DNA from: Bacillus sp. CH140a_4T
GTDB lineage: Bacteria; Bacillota; Bacilli; Bacillales; Bacillaceae_G
NCBI RefSeq assembly: GCF_008923725.1
Contig: NZ_WBPF01000016.1
Span: forward strand, 496,001 to 560,000
Direction of reading: 5' to 3'
DNA length: 64,000 bases
A program made the position numbers and the translations under genes. Of the stretch, positions 37,507 through 46,159 are shown one piece after another; within the stretch, counting starts at the first letter, position 1, and every line of letters starts with the position of its first letter. The notes under the pieces were generated by a model. The model searched no databases, was not told the DNA's origin, and worked only from the letters and a program-made list of their open reading frames with translations.

Positions 37507-37818
37507 ATGAATGTATATATGGATGATCAAAGAAGTTGTCCATATGGGTATGTGCCCGCAACTACAGTAGAATGTGCTTTGCAAATGGTTCGGGATTATG
37601 ATGTAAATATTCTTTCCCTTGACTTTAACATGGGATGGGGAGAAAAAAGTGGATTAGATTTTGTAGATGCTTTTTGTAAAGAGGGTTTATATGTAAATGA
37701 AATGTACTTTCATACGAATGATGTCATCGGTATGCACAAGATGAAACAGAGGATTAATAAGGGGAAGGAAGGAGGGGAAATTAATCCGCAGCTTGTTGTT
37801 AAATATGTGGGGAGCTAA
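37507..37818 (+). CDS. Small receiver-like protein (cyclic-phosphate type)
   Basis: A 103-residue protein 15 bp after the prepilin peptidase gene. It begins VYMDDQRSCPYGY and contains VNILSLDFNMGWGEKSGLDF, which echoes the receiver fold (DD pair and central Asp). Small proteins of this pattern have been grouped as cyclic-phosphate-processing receiver domains. Link to competence is unproven; co-transcription with the peptidase is likely from the spacing. Short, with no HTH. Confidence 0.55.
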   Translation: MNVYMDDQRSCPYGYVPATTVECALQMVRDYDVNILSLDFNMGWGEKSGLDFVDAFCKEGLYVNEMYFHTNDVIGMHKMKQRINKGKEGGEINPQLVVKYVGS

Positions 37819-37848
37819 AAAATCCAAAGTAAAACTTTGGATTTTTTA
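37817..37848. terminator. Bidirectional terminator
   Basis: AAAATCCAAAG pairs with CTTTGGATTTT; A/T runs flank it, so it serves the receiver-like gene and the convergent FNT gene. Confidence 0.9.
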
Positions 37849-38697
37849 ATGTTTCATATGAGCTTGCAACGGAATAATCTCTTCTTGTTGAGTTGCTACT
37901 AATTCAGTTTCTTCTTGTTTTACGTCAGGTACTTTCTTTGTTAAGTAATGGTATACCATACCGACAAATACAGACCCACCAATAATGTTACCGATTGTAA
38001 CTGGAATTAAGTTATGAATAGCACCTGTAAAAGAAATTGTCTCCGGATGCGGTGAAACTAAAGATAAGGCAAACAGTGATAAGTTTGCAATGCTATGCTC
38101 GTAACCAGATAAGAAGAATGTGAAAACGAGTAGCATCATCATCATAATTTTTGCTGTATCACCTTTCACTTGAGAAGGTAAGAAACAAGCAAGACATACA
38201 AGCCAGTTACATAAAATTGCTTTAAAGAATAATTGCATTGTAGGTGTAGTCATTTTTCCTTCTACTACTTTATTCATGAAATGACCGTGATCAATTGCTT
38301 CGAAAATTCCAGTTGCATAAAATAGTAAGGCAAAGAATAAAGCGCCAGCTAAATTTCCTGCATAACAAGCGACCCAGTTACGAAGTGTATCAGAAATCGT
38401 TGTTTCTTTTCTTAAAGTTGCTACAGTGAAGTACATTGTGTTTCCAGTAAACAATTCAGCACCGCCATATATAATAAGGACAAGGGCAATTCCGAAAAAC
38501 ATAGAAGCCGCTAAATAAGTTGCTGGTGAATCTGCAATGTGAAAAAAGTTACCTAATTTAAAACATAGTACAATAATAAAACCGATATAAATACCCGCAA
38601 GTGCAGCACGAATGAAATATTGCATCGGGTTTGTATCTAGCATTTGTTTTTTGCTCTTAGCCAGTTTGACAACATATTCTAATCCTTGTTCTAGCAT
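37846..38697 (-). CDS. Formate/nitrite transporter (FNT) family
   Basis: Six-span pentameric channel protein (283 residues). Family motifs visible are AGALFFALLFYATG and AILCNWLVCLACFLPSQ, the latter the usual FNT substrate-pore signature. The C-terminal tail is acidic (DVKQEETELVATQQEEIIPL). The promoter region carries an FNR-like and a cre-like site. Formate is the likely substrate; nitrite cannot be excluded. Confidence 0.88.
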   Translation of the reverse strand: MLEQGLEYVVKLAKSKKQMLDTNPMQYFIRAALAGIYIGFIIVLCFKLGNFFHIADSPATYLAASMFFGIALVLIIYGGAELFTGNTMYFTVATLRKETTISDTLRNWVACYAGNLAGALFFALLFYATGIFEAIDHGHFMNKVVEGKMTTPTMQLFFKAILCNWLVCLACFLPSQVKGDTAKIMMMMLLVFTFFLSGYEHSIANLSLFALSLVSPHPETISFTGAIHNLIPVTIGNIIGGSVFVGMVYHYLTKKVPDVKQEETELVATQQEEIIPLQAHMKH

Positions 38698-38782
38698 GAG
38701 TGATACGCTCCTTTAGTACATCATCTATAAATACTCCTTATATGAATAAAGTACATGGAATTGTTCTCAGTTTCAATAAGTT

Positions 38783-38833
38783 TGTGCAATATTTCACAAA
38801 AAGGACATACATGCATTAAGAAAACGTTTACAA
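38783..38833 (-). promoter_or_regulatory. FNR-like and cre-like sites before FNT
   Basis: TGTGCAATATTTCACA (38783-38798) fits the FNR/CRP box TGTGA-N6-TCACA with one mismatch. A cre-like TTGTAAACGTTTTCT (minus, 38832-38818) lies next to it. Both are 90-140 bp upstream of the FNT start on the minus strand. Control by oxygen and carbon state is inferred. Confidence 0.5.
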
Positions 38834-38885
38834 AGGTAGTATAATAGAAATTTTTCTGGACATTGAGAGGGAGAAAGGAAAAAGA

Positions 38886-38914
38886 AAAAGCGCTGTAATT
38901 ACAGCGCTTTTTCG
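38886..38914 (-). terminator. terC terminator
   Basis: AAAAGCGCTGT pairs with ACAGCGCTTTT, with a T-rich tract on the minus side. It overlaps the terC stop. Confidence 0.88.
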
Positions 38915-39693
38915 TCTAAATTTTTGTCTACTTTTACTTCTACTTCTTTTGAGAAGAACCAACCGCCCACTGCGATTCCAACTAATACAATCCAGAATGT
39001 AAGTTTCCATGGCGTAGATTCTGGGAATGAATGCGGAATTACATTTAATGCAGGATGTGCTAATGTATAAATTGCTAATTTCACACCAACCCAACCTACA
39101 ATTAAGAATGCTGCAGTTTCAAGTCCTGGTTTACGTTTTAAGATTTGTACGAAAGCAGTTGCTGCAAATCGCATAATGATTAATCCAATAAGTCCACCTA
39201 CAAAGATAACAACAAATTGCCCAGTATCAAGACTACCAATTGTACCTAAGCCTGTTTTCGGTAAAGTCATTGCTAATGCAACAGCAGCTAAAATTGAATC
39301 AACTGCGAAGGCGATATCAGCAACCTCAACTTTAAATACAGTCCACCAAAAGTTCTCTTGTTTTTTCTTTGCTTCTTTTTCTTCTGTTTCTTCATCCGTA
39401 TTCTTTTTAACATACGTTTTAAATAAGTGATTACCAGCGATAAACATAAGATAAATGGCACCGATTGCTTGCACTTGCCATACGTCGACTAGGAACGAAA
39501 TCATAAATAACGATCCGAAACGGAAAACAAATGCCCCCGCTAATCCGTAAAATAGTGCTTTCTTTCGTTTTTCTTCTGGTAAATGTTTTACCATAATTGC
39601 AAGAACAAGAGCGTTATCAGCTGCTAAAATTCCTTCAAGTGCAATTAGGATGAGTAATACCCAACCATACTCCAATAATAATGATACATCCAT
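38899..39693 (-). CDS. TerC-family membrane protein (YkoY-like)
   Basis: Membrane metal exporter/insertase of the TerC family (264 residues). The ATG at 39693 is correctly spaced from agaggaga; the ATG at 39699 abuts the site. Features: EGILAADNALVLAIMVKHLP near residue 20 (conserved acidic DN) and VEVADIAFAVDSILAA near residue 120, both typical of metal-binding helices. About eight spans; Lys-rich loop near 105. A yybP-ykoY riboswitch precedes it, so manganese handling is the probable role. Confidence 0.88.
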   Translation of the reverse strand: MDVSLLLEYGWVLLILIALEGILAADNALVLAIMVKHLPEEKRKKALFYGLAGAFVFRFGSLFMISFLVDVWQVQAIGAIYLMFIAGNHLFKTYVKKNTDEETEEKEAKKKQENFWWTVFKVEVADIAFAVDSILAAVALAMTLPKTGLGTIGSLDTGQFVVIFVGGLIGLIIMRFAATAFVQILKRKPGLETAAFLIVGWVGVKLAIYTLAHPALNVIPHSFPESTPWKLTFWIVLVGIAVGGWFFSKEVEVKVDKNLDEKAL

Positions 39694-39802
39694 GTACATT
39701 CTCCTCTCATTTCTATAAGTACTAAATAAGTGAAGAATTTCCCCACTATTTAGTTTCCCCATACTCCTGCCTATTAACTTTGGAAGAATTTGGTAATTAA
39801 TA

Positions 39803-39956
39803 CAAAAAAGACCCCTGCCGTTAATAGGCAAAGGTCTTGCTAGACATATGTAATGAAAATGCCAACAAAGCCGGAAGAACTAAGTTCTACGTAATGACGA
39901 CTTTGTTTCCAAGAAATATTCTTGGACGCTACTCCCCTTTGGAGATATGCTATTGT
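39803..39956 (-). ncRNA. yybP-ykoY manganese riboswitch leader
   Basis: Read on the minus strand, the leader contains AAAGGGGAGTAGCG (39943-39930), then CCGGCTTTGTTGGC and TAGCAAGACC, all hallmark parts of the yybP-ykoY Mn2+ riboswitch. It ends in a terminator stem AGACCTTTGCC/GGCAGGGGTCT with a T run (39837-39803). It lies about 110 bp before terC and should allow terC expression when Mn2+ is high. Confidence 0.8.
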
Positions 39957-39962
39957 ACTCTC

Positions 39963-39991
39963 ATTATATGGATAATTTATACGGTTGTCAA
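39963..39991 (-). promoter_or_regulatory. Sigma-A promoter of the riboswitch
   Basis: On the minus strand TTGACA (39991-39986) and TATAAT (39968-39963) have perfect hexamers with 17-bp spacing. The -35 box overlaps the end of the ktr gene by three bases. Confidence 0.85.
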
Positions 39992-41307
39992 CCTGTTAAA
40001 ATATCTTCATTCGGATATTTTATTTTTCGGTTCTTTTTACGTGCAAATGAAAAAGCCAATGTTAAAGGTCCCATTTTCCCAAAAAACATCATAAAGATGA
40101 TAATAGCTTTTCCGATCATAGTTAAGTGTGGTGTGAAATTCATACTGAGACCGACAGTCCCAAATGCTGAAAATACTTCGAAAGCACTCATCAATAGAGG
40201 AACTCGCTCAGTAATACTTAAAATTAAAATAGCAAAAAAGATAAATGAAATGGAGATAATAGTGATGGTCAATGATTTGACAATGAGAGTATCTTTAATA
40301 GATTTTTTAAACACGACAATATCATCTTGTTCTTGTAAAAATTTAAATACCCCAAAAAACATGATTAAAAAGGTTGTTAACTTAATTCCACCACCGGTTG
40401 AAGCACTACCAGCTCCAATAAACATTAGAAGCATCATTAATAGTAGGGAAGGCTTTGATAATGCAGAAATATCAACTGTATTAAACCCGGCAGTACGCGT
40501 TGAAACCGCCTGGAAATAAGCGGCCATTCCTTCTTCAAATGGGGTAAATCCTCTCATAGAAAGGGAATTGTGGAACTCGAATATAAAAATAAAAACAGTT
40601 GCAATAATATTGACGATTAGAGTAGAAGAGAGCATAAGTTTTGAGTGTAATGTAAGGTTTTTAAAGTTTTTCTTTCTTTTTATGTCTATGATTACTGTAA
40701 AACCAATCCCACCTAAAATAATGAGGGAGGAAATAACGAGATTGACAAGAATGCTATGAGAATGGGACATTAAATTATCGCTCCATACAGAAAAACCAGC
40801 ATTGTTAAAAGCAGAGATTGAATGAAAAAAACTATAATAGATCCCTTTAGCAATACCGTATTTTGGTACCCATTCAAAAGAAAGAATTAAAGTAGCGATA
40901 CATTCGACTGTAAAAGAAAATAAAAATAATGCTTTGGCAAGTCGAATGACGCCTCCAATATTCGTTTGATTTAACGCTTGTTGCAGTAAAATTCGGTTTT
41001 GAAGACCAATTTTTCTGCCGAGCATAATCGCAATTAAAACGGCAAAGCTCATAATGCCAAGTCCGCCGACTTGTATAAGCGTTAAAATGACACATTGGCC
41101 AAATAAGGTAAATACTTTCCCAGTGTCCACAACACCAAGCCCTGTAACCGTACAAGCAGAAACGGTTGTAAATAAAGCATCGAGCCATGAAATAGACGTT
41201 GTTGTAGCAATTGGTAGCTTTAATAAGCATGTACCGATAACTGATAACATAATAAAAGACAAAGTAAGAACACGGGGAGGACTCATGCTAATATTAATCC
41301 GTTTCAT
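39988..41307 (-). CDS. Ktr/Trk-type potassium channel subunit (first copy)
   Basis: Membrane subunit of a K+ uptake system (439 residues, KtrB/KtrD/TrkH group) with four repeats of the M1-P-M2 pore fold. Selectivity segments include TVSACTVTGLGVVDTG (about 48), HSISAFNNAGFSVWSDN, STRTAGFNTVDI and FGTVGLSMNF. Such proteins need a KtrA/KtrC partner, not found in this window. It is monocistronic on the minus strand, and the riboswitch promoter starts at its end. Confidence 0.88.
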   Translation of the reverse strand: MKRINISMSPPRVLTLSFIMLSVIGTCLLKLPIATTTSISWLDALFTTVSACTVTGLGVVDTGKVFTLFGQCVILTLIQVGGLGIMSFAVLIAIMLGRKIGLQNRILLQQALNQTNIGGVIRLAKALFLFSFTVECIATLILSFEWVPKYGIAKGIYYSFFHSISAFNNAGFSVWSDNLMSHSHSILVNLVISSLIILGGIGFTVIIDIKRKKNFKNLTLHSKLMLSSTLIVNIIATVFIFIFEFHNSLSMRGFTPFEEGMAAYFQAVSTRTAGFNTVDISALSKPSLLLMMLLMFIGAGSASTGGGIKLTTFLIMFFGVFKFLQEQDDIVVFKKSIKDTLIVKSLTITIISISFIFFAILILSITERVPLLMSAFEVFSAFGTVGLSMNFTPHLTMIGKAIIIFMMFFGKMGPLTLAFSFARKKNRKIKYPNEDILTG

Positions 41308-41375
41308 GTCATATATCGTTCCTTTCAGTTTGCTCTTACTAGTATGTGAAAAAGGACGATTATGTATGTTGAAAA

Positions 41376-41403
41376 TAGAAAGAGGCAGAGAATATCTGCC
41401 TCT
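41376..41403 (-). terminator. SASP gene terminator
   Basis: AGAGGCAGA pairs with TCTGCCTCT. The minus-side tract (tttctattttc) is T-rich. Confidence 0.7.
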
Positions 41404-41421
41404 AAGCCATAGCTTATTGTA

Positions 41422-41607
41422 TTATCCACGTAATTGTTGTTGAGCTAAAGCAACAAGTCGTTTCGTTACTTCACCGCCAACTGAACCGTTAGAACGAGAT
41501 GCTGTATTAGAACCTAAGCTAACACCGAATTCTTGTGCAATTTCATATTTAAATTGTTCAAGCGCTTGTTCTGCACCTGGAACTAGTAATTTGTTTGTTT
41601 TTACCAT
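41422..41607 (-). CDS. Alpha/beta-type small acid-soluble spore protein
   Basis: DNA-protecting spore protein of 61 residues ([20 protein letters not shown]). The ATG at 41607 follows aaggatg at nine bases; the upstream extension has no site. The family motif [11 protein letters not shown] (GPR cleavage region) and [16 protein letters not shown] are intact. It should be made in the forespore; no sigma-G promoter is claimed here. Monocistronic. Confidence 0.93.
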   Translation of the reverse strand: MVKTNKLLVPGAEQALEQFKYEIAQEFGVSLGSNTASRSNGSVGGEVTKRLVALAQQQLRG

Positions 41608-41734
41608 GTTGATACACATCCTTATGAGTAGTCCAGTTCAGCTAAGTACTTATCTAAACTGGTAACGTTATTTTATGTGGAAACGACATACTCATACGCG
41701 GAAGTAATCGGTGTGATTAGAAGTTATTGGATAG

Positions 41735-41767
41735 AAAAAAGAGTAGCAAATTTGCTACTCTTTTTTC
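41735..41767 (-). terminator. phaJ-side terminator
   Basis: AAAAAGAGTAGCA pairs with TGCTACTCTTTTT, flanked by A and T runs. The phaJ stop codon is inside the stem. Confidence 0.85.
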
Positions 41768-42198
41768 AGTATTGTCGCTGTACCTTCCACGACAATATCA
41801 CCTGATTGATTATATATGTTTGTTTGCAACGTAATGATTTTTTTATCGTCACGTTTTTTGATGACTTCTGCCACAACGCGAAGGGTATCGCCAATTTTGA
41901 CAGGAGCACGGAATGAAACGTTTTGAGATAAATAAATCGTGTTTTTGCCAGGGAGTTTCGTTCCAAGAATCGTCGAAATGAAACTGGAAACGAGCATACC
42001 ATGAGCAATACGTTCTTTAAACATTGTCGTTTTTGCAAAAGCGTCTAATATATGAATAGGATTCACATCTCCAGTCAATTTTGCAAAATTGATAACGTCC
42101 TCATCCGTAATAGTTTTTGTAAGGGATGCTTGATCACCGACTTGAATCTCATCATAACGAAGCTCCGGAACAGTTTGTGCTTCTTGAAATGGATTCAT
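41755..42198 (-). CDS. phaJ: MaoC-like (R)-enoyl-CoA hydratase PhaJ
   Basis: Converts enoyl-CoA to (R)-3-hydroxyacyl-CoA and so feeds PHA synthesis (147 residues from ATG 42198, preceded by aaggagg at six bases). The hot-dog fold motif FAKLTGDVNPIHILDAFAKT contains the catalytic Asp/His pair of the MaoC family. A longer in-frame start at 42294 would overlap the phaP gap and lacks a site. Last gene of the minus-strand phaQ-phaP-phaJ group. Confidence 0.88.
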   Translation of the reverse strand: MNPFQEAQTVPELRYDEIQVGDQASLTKTITDEDVINFAKLTGDVNPIHILDAFAKTTMFKERIAHGMLVSSFISTILGTKLPGKNTIYLSQNVSFRAPVKIGDTLRVVAEVIKKRDDKKIITLQTNIYNQSGDIVVEGTATILKKE

Positions 42199-42299
42199 TT
42201 TGGCCTCCTTCTTTTCCATATCGAAAAATGCCAGCCATCTTGATGTAGTAGGAGGAAGAAAGAGTTTTGTTTGTGCTGCAGTTAGCTCCCACATTTTTC

Positions 42300-42824
42300 T
42301 TACTTGATGGAAGTAAATAAATTTTTTGAGTTTTCCTCGAACTGCTTTGCGAGTTCTAGTTGTTTGGACTTGAACTCTCCCAAAAAAACGTCTAACTGTT
42401 TTTGAACCTCGTCACGTTGTAATTGTTGTTGTTCAATAAATTGTTTTGTTGTTTCTTCAAACTGACCGCTAGTTTGAGTAAGAATAGACAAAGATGTTTT
42501 CGTAGGAGAAACAGTAAGTTGGTGCATTTGAGTAGAAAGTTCATTCCATTTCCCTTGCCACTCGTTAATTTGATCATTTAAGGAGTTTCCAGTTAATTGC
42601 TTCACGTAATCTGTATATTGGTTATTGAACTGAGCAGTGAATTGTTGTAGTTCTTTTTCTAGTTCATCTACTCCTGATGTTAATTTATGCAAAGCGTCTT
42701 GTTGTTGTTTTAACGTTTCTAAAGTAAGTTGCTCTAATTGTTTCCCCGCTGAAGAGAATAGGGAAAGAGATTGAGACCAGTTTTTCCAAAATGCATCGAC
42801 TAATTCGTATGGCTTAGTTTCCAT
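42300..42824 (-). CDS. phaP: Phasin PhaP, PHA granule protein
   Basis: Granule-coating phasin of 174 residues, all helical and Gln-rich (LEQLTLETLKQQQDALHKL, QQQLQRDEVQKQLDVFLGEF), with no signal peptide. Amphipathic coiled-coil helices adsorb to PHA granules and control their number and size. Start after ggaggt. It sits between phaQ and phaJ on the minus strand. Confidence 0.9.
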   Translation of the reverse strand: METKPYELVDAFWKNWSQSLSLFSSAGKQLEQLTLETLKQQQDALHKLTSGVDELEKELQQFTAQFNNQYTDYVKQLTGNSLNDQINEWQGKWNELSTQMHQLTVSPTKTSLSILTQTSGQFEETTKQFIEQQQLQRDEVQKQLDVFLGEFKSKQLELAKQFEENSKNLFTSIK

Positions 42825-42866
42825 TGTTTGACCTCCAAATATTTTTTTGCATATTGTGAACGCAGA

Positions 42867-43319
42867 TTACTCTGCTGTACCACCAGGTGAAGATGAAGAA
42901 TCCTTTTCATCCTTTTCTGGAGAAGTAGAAAATGGAAAGAATGCATTGGTGTATAACGTAAAAAACGTCCGCAACATATTTTGATAATGTTCAAAAGAAG
43001 TCGCACATGTTGTTAAATATTGCTCTCCATATTCTGTTAAAGAATAAATTCGTTTCGCTGGCCCGCCTTCGCTTGTATCCCAAGTAGAAGAAATAAGGTT
43101 TTCTTTTTCTAATTTGCGTAGTGTTCTATACACATTACCTTGGTCAACAGAAGAAAAGCCGATGTCCATTAGCATTTGAATGAGTTTGTAACCATGAAGA
43201 CTCCAGTCTTTTAGACAGAGAAGTAAGAAAGGAACTAAGAAGTTTTTTGGCATGGAGTTTGGTTGTTTCGCTTGGTTTTTTTCCAAACTTTCTGGGTGTT
43301 CTGGTTCATTATGTAGCAT
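42867..43319 (-). CDS. phaQ: PadR-family regulator PhaQ
   Basis: PadR-type winged-helix repressor (150 residues). The HTH lies at about 25-95 (LLCLKDWSLHGYKLIQML, VDQGNVYRTLRKLEKENLIS, WDTSEGGPAKRIYSLTEYG). Acidic, Ser-rich tail (EKDEKDSSSSPGG). PhaQ is reported to sense PHA and control phaP expression. Start after gaggtg. First gene of the minus-strand unit, divergent from phaR. Confidence 0.88.
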   Translation of the reverse strand: MLHNEPEHPESLEKNQAKQPNSMPKNFLVPFLLLCLKDWSLHGYKLIQMLMDIGFSSVDQGNVYRTLRKLEKENLISSTWDTSEGGPAKRIYSLTEYGEQYLTTCATSFEHYQNMLRTFFTLYTNAFFPFSTSPEKDEKDSSSSPGGTAE

Positions 43320-43517
43320 GATTGTACATCACCTCATGAATCAGTTAGATGGAATTTTTTGCTTATAAGTGCAATTTACACCTATCTGTTTTTAATGTCA
43401 ATACATTTATCGGAAAATAAAGAAAAATAAAATATATACTTGAAGTTTTATTCGGAATATTAGAAAATAGTGAATAGGTTGAATTGTTTCAAAAACGAAA
43501 AAGGGAGTGTAGGCGAA

Positions 43518-44000
43518 GTGATTGATCAAAAATTCGATCCATTGCAAGCATGGAAAAATGCTTATGAACAAACCGAAACATTTTGGGGAAAAGCGCTCAA
43601 TGAAACAATTAAAACAGAAGAATATTCTGCTTGGATGGGCAGCGTTCTAGACTTGAATTTGTTTTATCAAAAAGCATTAAATGATACAACAAAAAGTTAT
43701 TTAGAACAGGTGAATGTGCCGACGAGAGAGGATATCGCTAGAGTAGCTACGCTTGTTATCAACTTAGAAAATAAAGTTGATAATATCGAGGAAGTTCTAG
43801 AAGAGAAAGTGGATTCATTAGGACAAGCCCCTACATTAAAGCGTGATGTTACGAAAGTAAAACAAGATATGCGAACATTAGAAACGAAAGTTGATCAAAT
43901 TTTGGAATTGCTAGAAAAGCAAAATGCAGTACTAGCGAAACTACAAGTACCTGCAAAAGAAGAAGTAAAGCCTGCGAATAAGCCGGAAAATAAAAAATGA
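43518..44000 (+). CDS. phaR: PHA synthase subunit PhaR
   Basis: Small subunit of class IV PHA synthase (160 residues when started at GTG 43518: MIDQKFDPLQAWKNA). It activates PhaC. The N-terminal half is helical (AYEQTETFWGKALNET) and the C-terminal half is a coiled coil (KVDNIEEVLEEKVDSLGQ, MRTLETKVDQILELLEK), ending in a Lys/Pro-rich tail. The gene lies upstream of phaB and phaC. Confidence 0.88.
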   Translation: MIDQKFDPLQAWKNAYEQTETFWGKALNETIKTEEYSAWMGSVLDLNLFYQKALNDTTKSYLEQVNVPTREDIARVATLVINLENKVDNIEEVLEEKVDSLGQAPTLKRDVTKVKQDMRTLETKVDQILELLEKQNAVLAKLQVPAKEEVKPANKPENKK

Positions 44001-44153
44001 TAATTGCGTTTGCTTATAACGTGTAAAAGGGAAAGGGAGAATCTCTTTTTCATGTATAAACAACGAAACATAATTAATATATGTACTCTATTAAGATGAG
44101 TACCAAAATGATTCATAACAATCGTTCACAAATTCATTTAAGGGGGAAAAGAA

Positions 44154-44897
44154 ATGGTTCAATTAAATGGCAAAGTAGCAATCGTAACAGGTGGGGCAAA
44201 AGGAATTGGAAAAGCAATTACAGTAGCATTAGCACAAGAGGGAGCAAAAGTAGTTATTAACTATAACAGCAGTAAAGAAGCAGCTGAAAACTTAGTAAAT
44301 GAATTAGGAAAAGAAGGCCATGACGTTTATGCAGTTCAAGCGGATGTTTCGAAAGTAGAAGATGCAAACAGACTTGTAGAAGAAGCTGTGAATCATTTTG
44401 GTAAAGTTGATATCCTTGTTAATAATGCTGGTATTACAAGAGATCGTACATTCAAAAAGTTAAATCGTGAAGATTGGGAGCGCGTAATTGACGTGAACTT
44501 AAGCAGCGTATTTAATACAACAAGTGCTGTACTTCCATACATAACGGAAGCGGAAGAAGGAAGAATCATTAGTATTTCTTCTATTATTGGTCAAGCTGGT
44601 GGATTTGGACAAACAAACTACTCAGCAGCAAAAGCAGGTATGTTAGGATTTACAAAATCATTAGCGTTAGAACTTGCAAGAACAAATGTAACTGTAAACG
44701 CAATTTGCCCAGGATTTATTGATACTGAAATGGTAGCAGAAGTACCAGAAGAAGTGCGTCAAAAAATCGTTGCTAAAATCCCGAAAAAACGTTTTGGTCA
44801 AGCTGATGAAATTGCAAAAGGTGTAGTATATCTATGCCGTGACGGTGCGTATATCACAGGTCAGCAATTAAACATTAACGGCGGATTATACATGTAA
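44154..44897 (+). CDS. phaB: Acetoacetyl-CoA reductase PhaB
   Basis: NADPH-dependent reductase (247 residues) of the short-chain dehydrogenase type. Rossmann motif VTGGAKGIGKAI at about residue 10, catalytic Ser/Tyr/Lys in SISSIIGQ and YSAAKAGML, and the closing loop CPGFIDTEMV are all intact. It makes (R)-3-hydroxybutyryl-CoA for PhaRC. Good ribosome site (aaggggg). Confidence 0.92.
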   Translation: MVQLNGKVAIVTGGAKGIGKAITVALAQEGAKVVINYNSSKEAAENLVNELGKEGHDVYAVQADVSKVEDANRLVEEAVNHFGKVDILVNNAGITRDRTFKKLNREDWERVIDVNLSSVFNTTSAVLPYITEAEEGRIISISSIIGQAGGFGQTNYSAAKAGMLGFTKSLALELARTNVTVNAICPGFIDTEMVAEVPEEVRQKIVAKIPKKRFGQADEIAKGVVYLCRDGAYITGQQLNINGGLYM

Positions 44898-44908
44898 TGA
44901 AGTAAGAA

Positions 44909-44948
44909 AAAAGTGCATATCCATAGCAGGAATGCACTTCTTTTTTTA
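44909..44948 (+). terminator. Hairpin between phaB and phaC
   Basis: AAAAGTGCAT pairs with ATGCACTT around a loop and is followed by seven Ts. phaC starts only 32 bp later, so it may attenuate rather than end the operon. Confidence 0.7.
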
Positions 44949-44979
44949 GAAAGAAATCGACCAAAAAGGAGATAGAAAA

Positions 44980-46065
44980 ATGACTACATTCGTAACGGAA
45001 TGGGAAAAGCAATTGGAGTTGTACCCAGAAGAATATCGTAAAGCATATCGCCGTGTGAAAAGAGCGAGCGAAGTTTTATTACGCGAACCAGAACCACAAG
45101 TTGGTTTAACACCGAAAGAGGTTATTTGGACGAAGAATAAAACGAAGTTGTATCGTTACATTCCAAAACAAGAAAAAACACAGAGAGTTCCTATCCTATT
45201 GATATACGCGCTTATTAATAAACCGTATATTATGGATTTAACTCCAGGAAATAGTTTAGTGGAATATTTAGTAGATCGTGGTTTTGATGTGTATATGCTT
45301 GATTGGGGCACATTTGGTTTAGAAGATAGTCATTTGAAATTTGATGATTTCGTGTTCGACTATATTGCAAAAGCAGTGAAGAAAGTAATGCGAACTGCGA
45401 AATCGGACGAGATTTCTTTACTTGGTTATTGCATGGGTGGAACGCTAACTTCTATTTATGCGGCACTTCATCCGCACATGCCAATTCGTAACTTAATCTT
45501 TATGACAAGTCCTTTTGATTTCTCTGAAACAGGATTATATGGTCCTTTATTAGATGAGAAATACTTCAATTTAGATAAAGCGGTTGATACATTCGGAAAT
45601 ATTCCGCCAGAAATGATTGATTTCGGAAATAAGATGTTAAAACCAATCACAAACTTTGTAGGTCCATATGTCGCTTTACTCGATCGTTCAGAAAATGAGC
45701 GCTTCGTCGAAAGTTGGAAATTAGTTCAAAAGTGGGTTGGTGACGGTATTCCATTCCCGGGTGAATCTTATAGACAATGGATTCGTGATTTTTATCAAAA
45801 TAATAAATTAGTGAAAGGTGAACTCGTTATTCGCGGACAAAAGGTAGACCTTGCAAATATTAAGGCGAATGTCTTAAATATTTCTGCGAAACGTGATCAT
45901 ATCGCTCTGCCATGCCAAGTAGAAGCGTTGCTAGATCATATTTCTAGCACAGATAAACAATATGTATGTTTACCGACGGGACATATGTCGATCGTTTACG
46001 GTGGAACAGCGGTAAAACAAACATATCCGACGGTTGGAAATTGGCTAGAAGAGCGTTCTAATTAA
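44980..46065 (+). CDS. phaC: Class IV PHA synthase PhaC
   Basis: Polymerises hydroxyacyl-CoA into PHA together with PhaR (361 residues, the class III/IV length). The lipase-like box GYCMGG gives catalytic Cys151, and the Asp (SAKRDHIALP) and His (TGHMSIVYGG) complete the triad. Alpha/beta-hydrolase fold. Strong ribosome site (aaggaga). It ends the phaRBC operon with a terminator. Confidence 0.93.
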   Translation: MTTFVTEWEKQLELYPEEYRKAYRRVKRASEVLLREPEPQVGLTPKEVIWTKNKTKLYRYIPKQEKTQRVPILLIYALINKPYIMDLTPGNSLVEYLVDRGFDVYMLDWGTFGLEDSHLKFDDFVFDYIAKAVKKVMRTAKSDEISLLGYCMGGTLTSIYAALHPHMPIRNLIFMTSPFDFSETGLYGPLLDEKYFNLDKAVDTFGNIPPEMIDFGNKMLKPITNFVGPYVALLDRSENERFVESWKLVQKWVGDGIPFPGESYRQWIRDFYQNNKLVKGELVIRGQKVDLANIKANVLNISAKRDHIALPCQVEALLDHISSTDKQYVCLPTGHMSIVYGGTAVKQTYPTVGNWLEERSN

Positions 46066-46072
46066 AAATAAA

Positions 46073-46107
46073 AAATCCAACTAGCACACGTTAGTTGGAT
46101 TTTTTTA
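46073..46107 (+). terminator. phaC terminator
   Basis: AATCCAACTA pairs with TAGTTGGATT and is followed by a T run. Confidence 0.9.
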
Positions 46108-46159
46108 TGGGAAATAACAAAACATAGAAAGGAGAAATTTAAATTTTAGGAGTATAATT

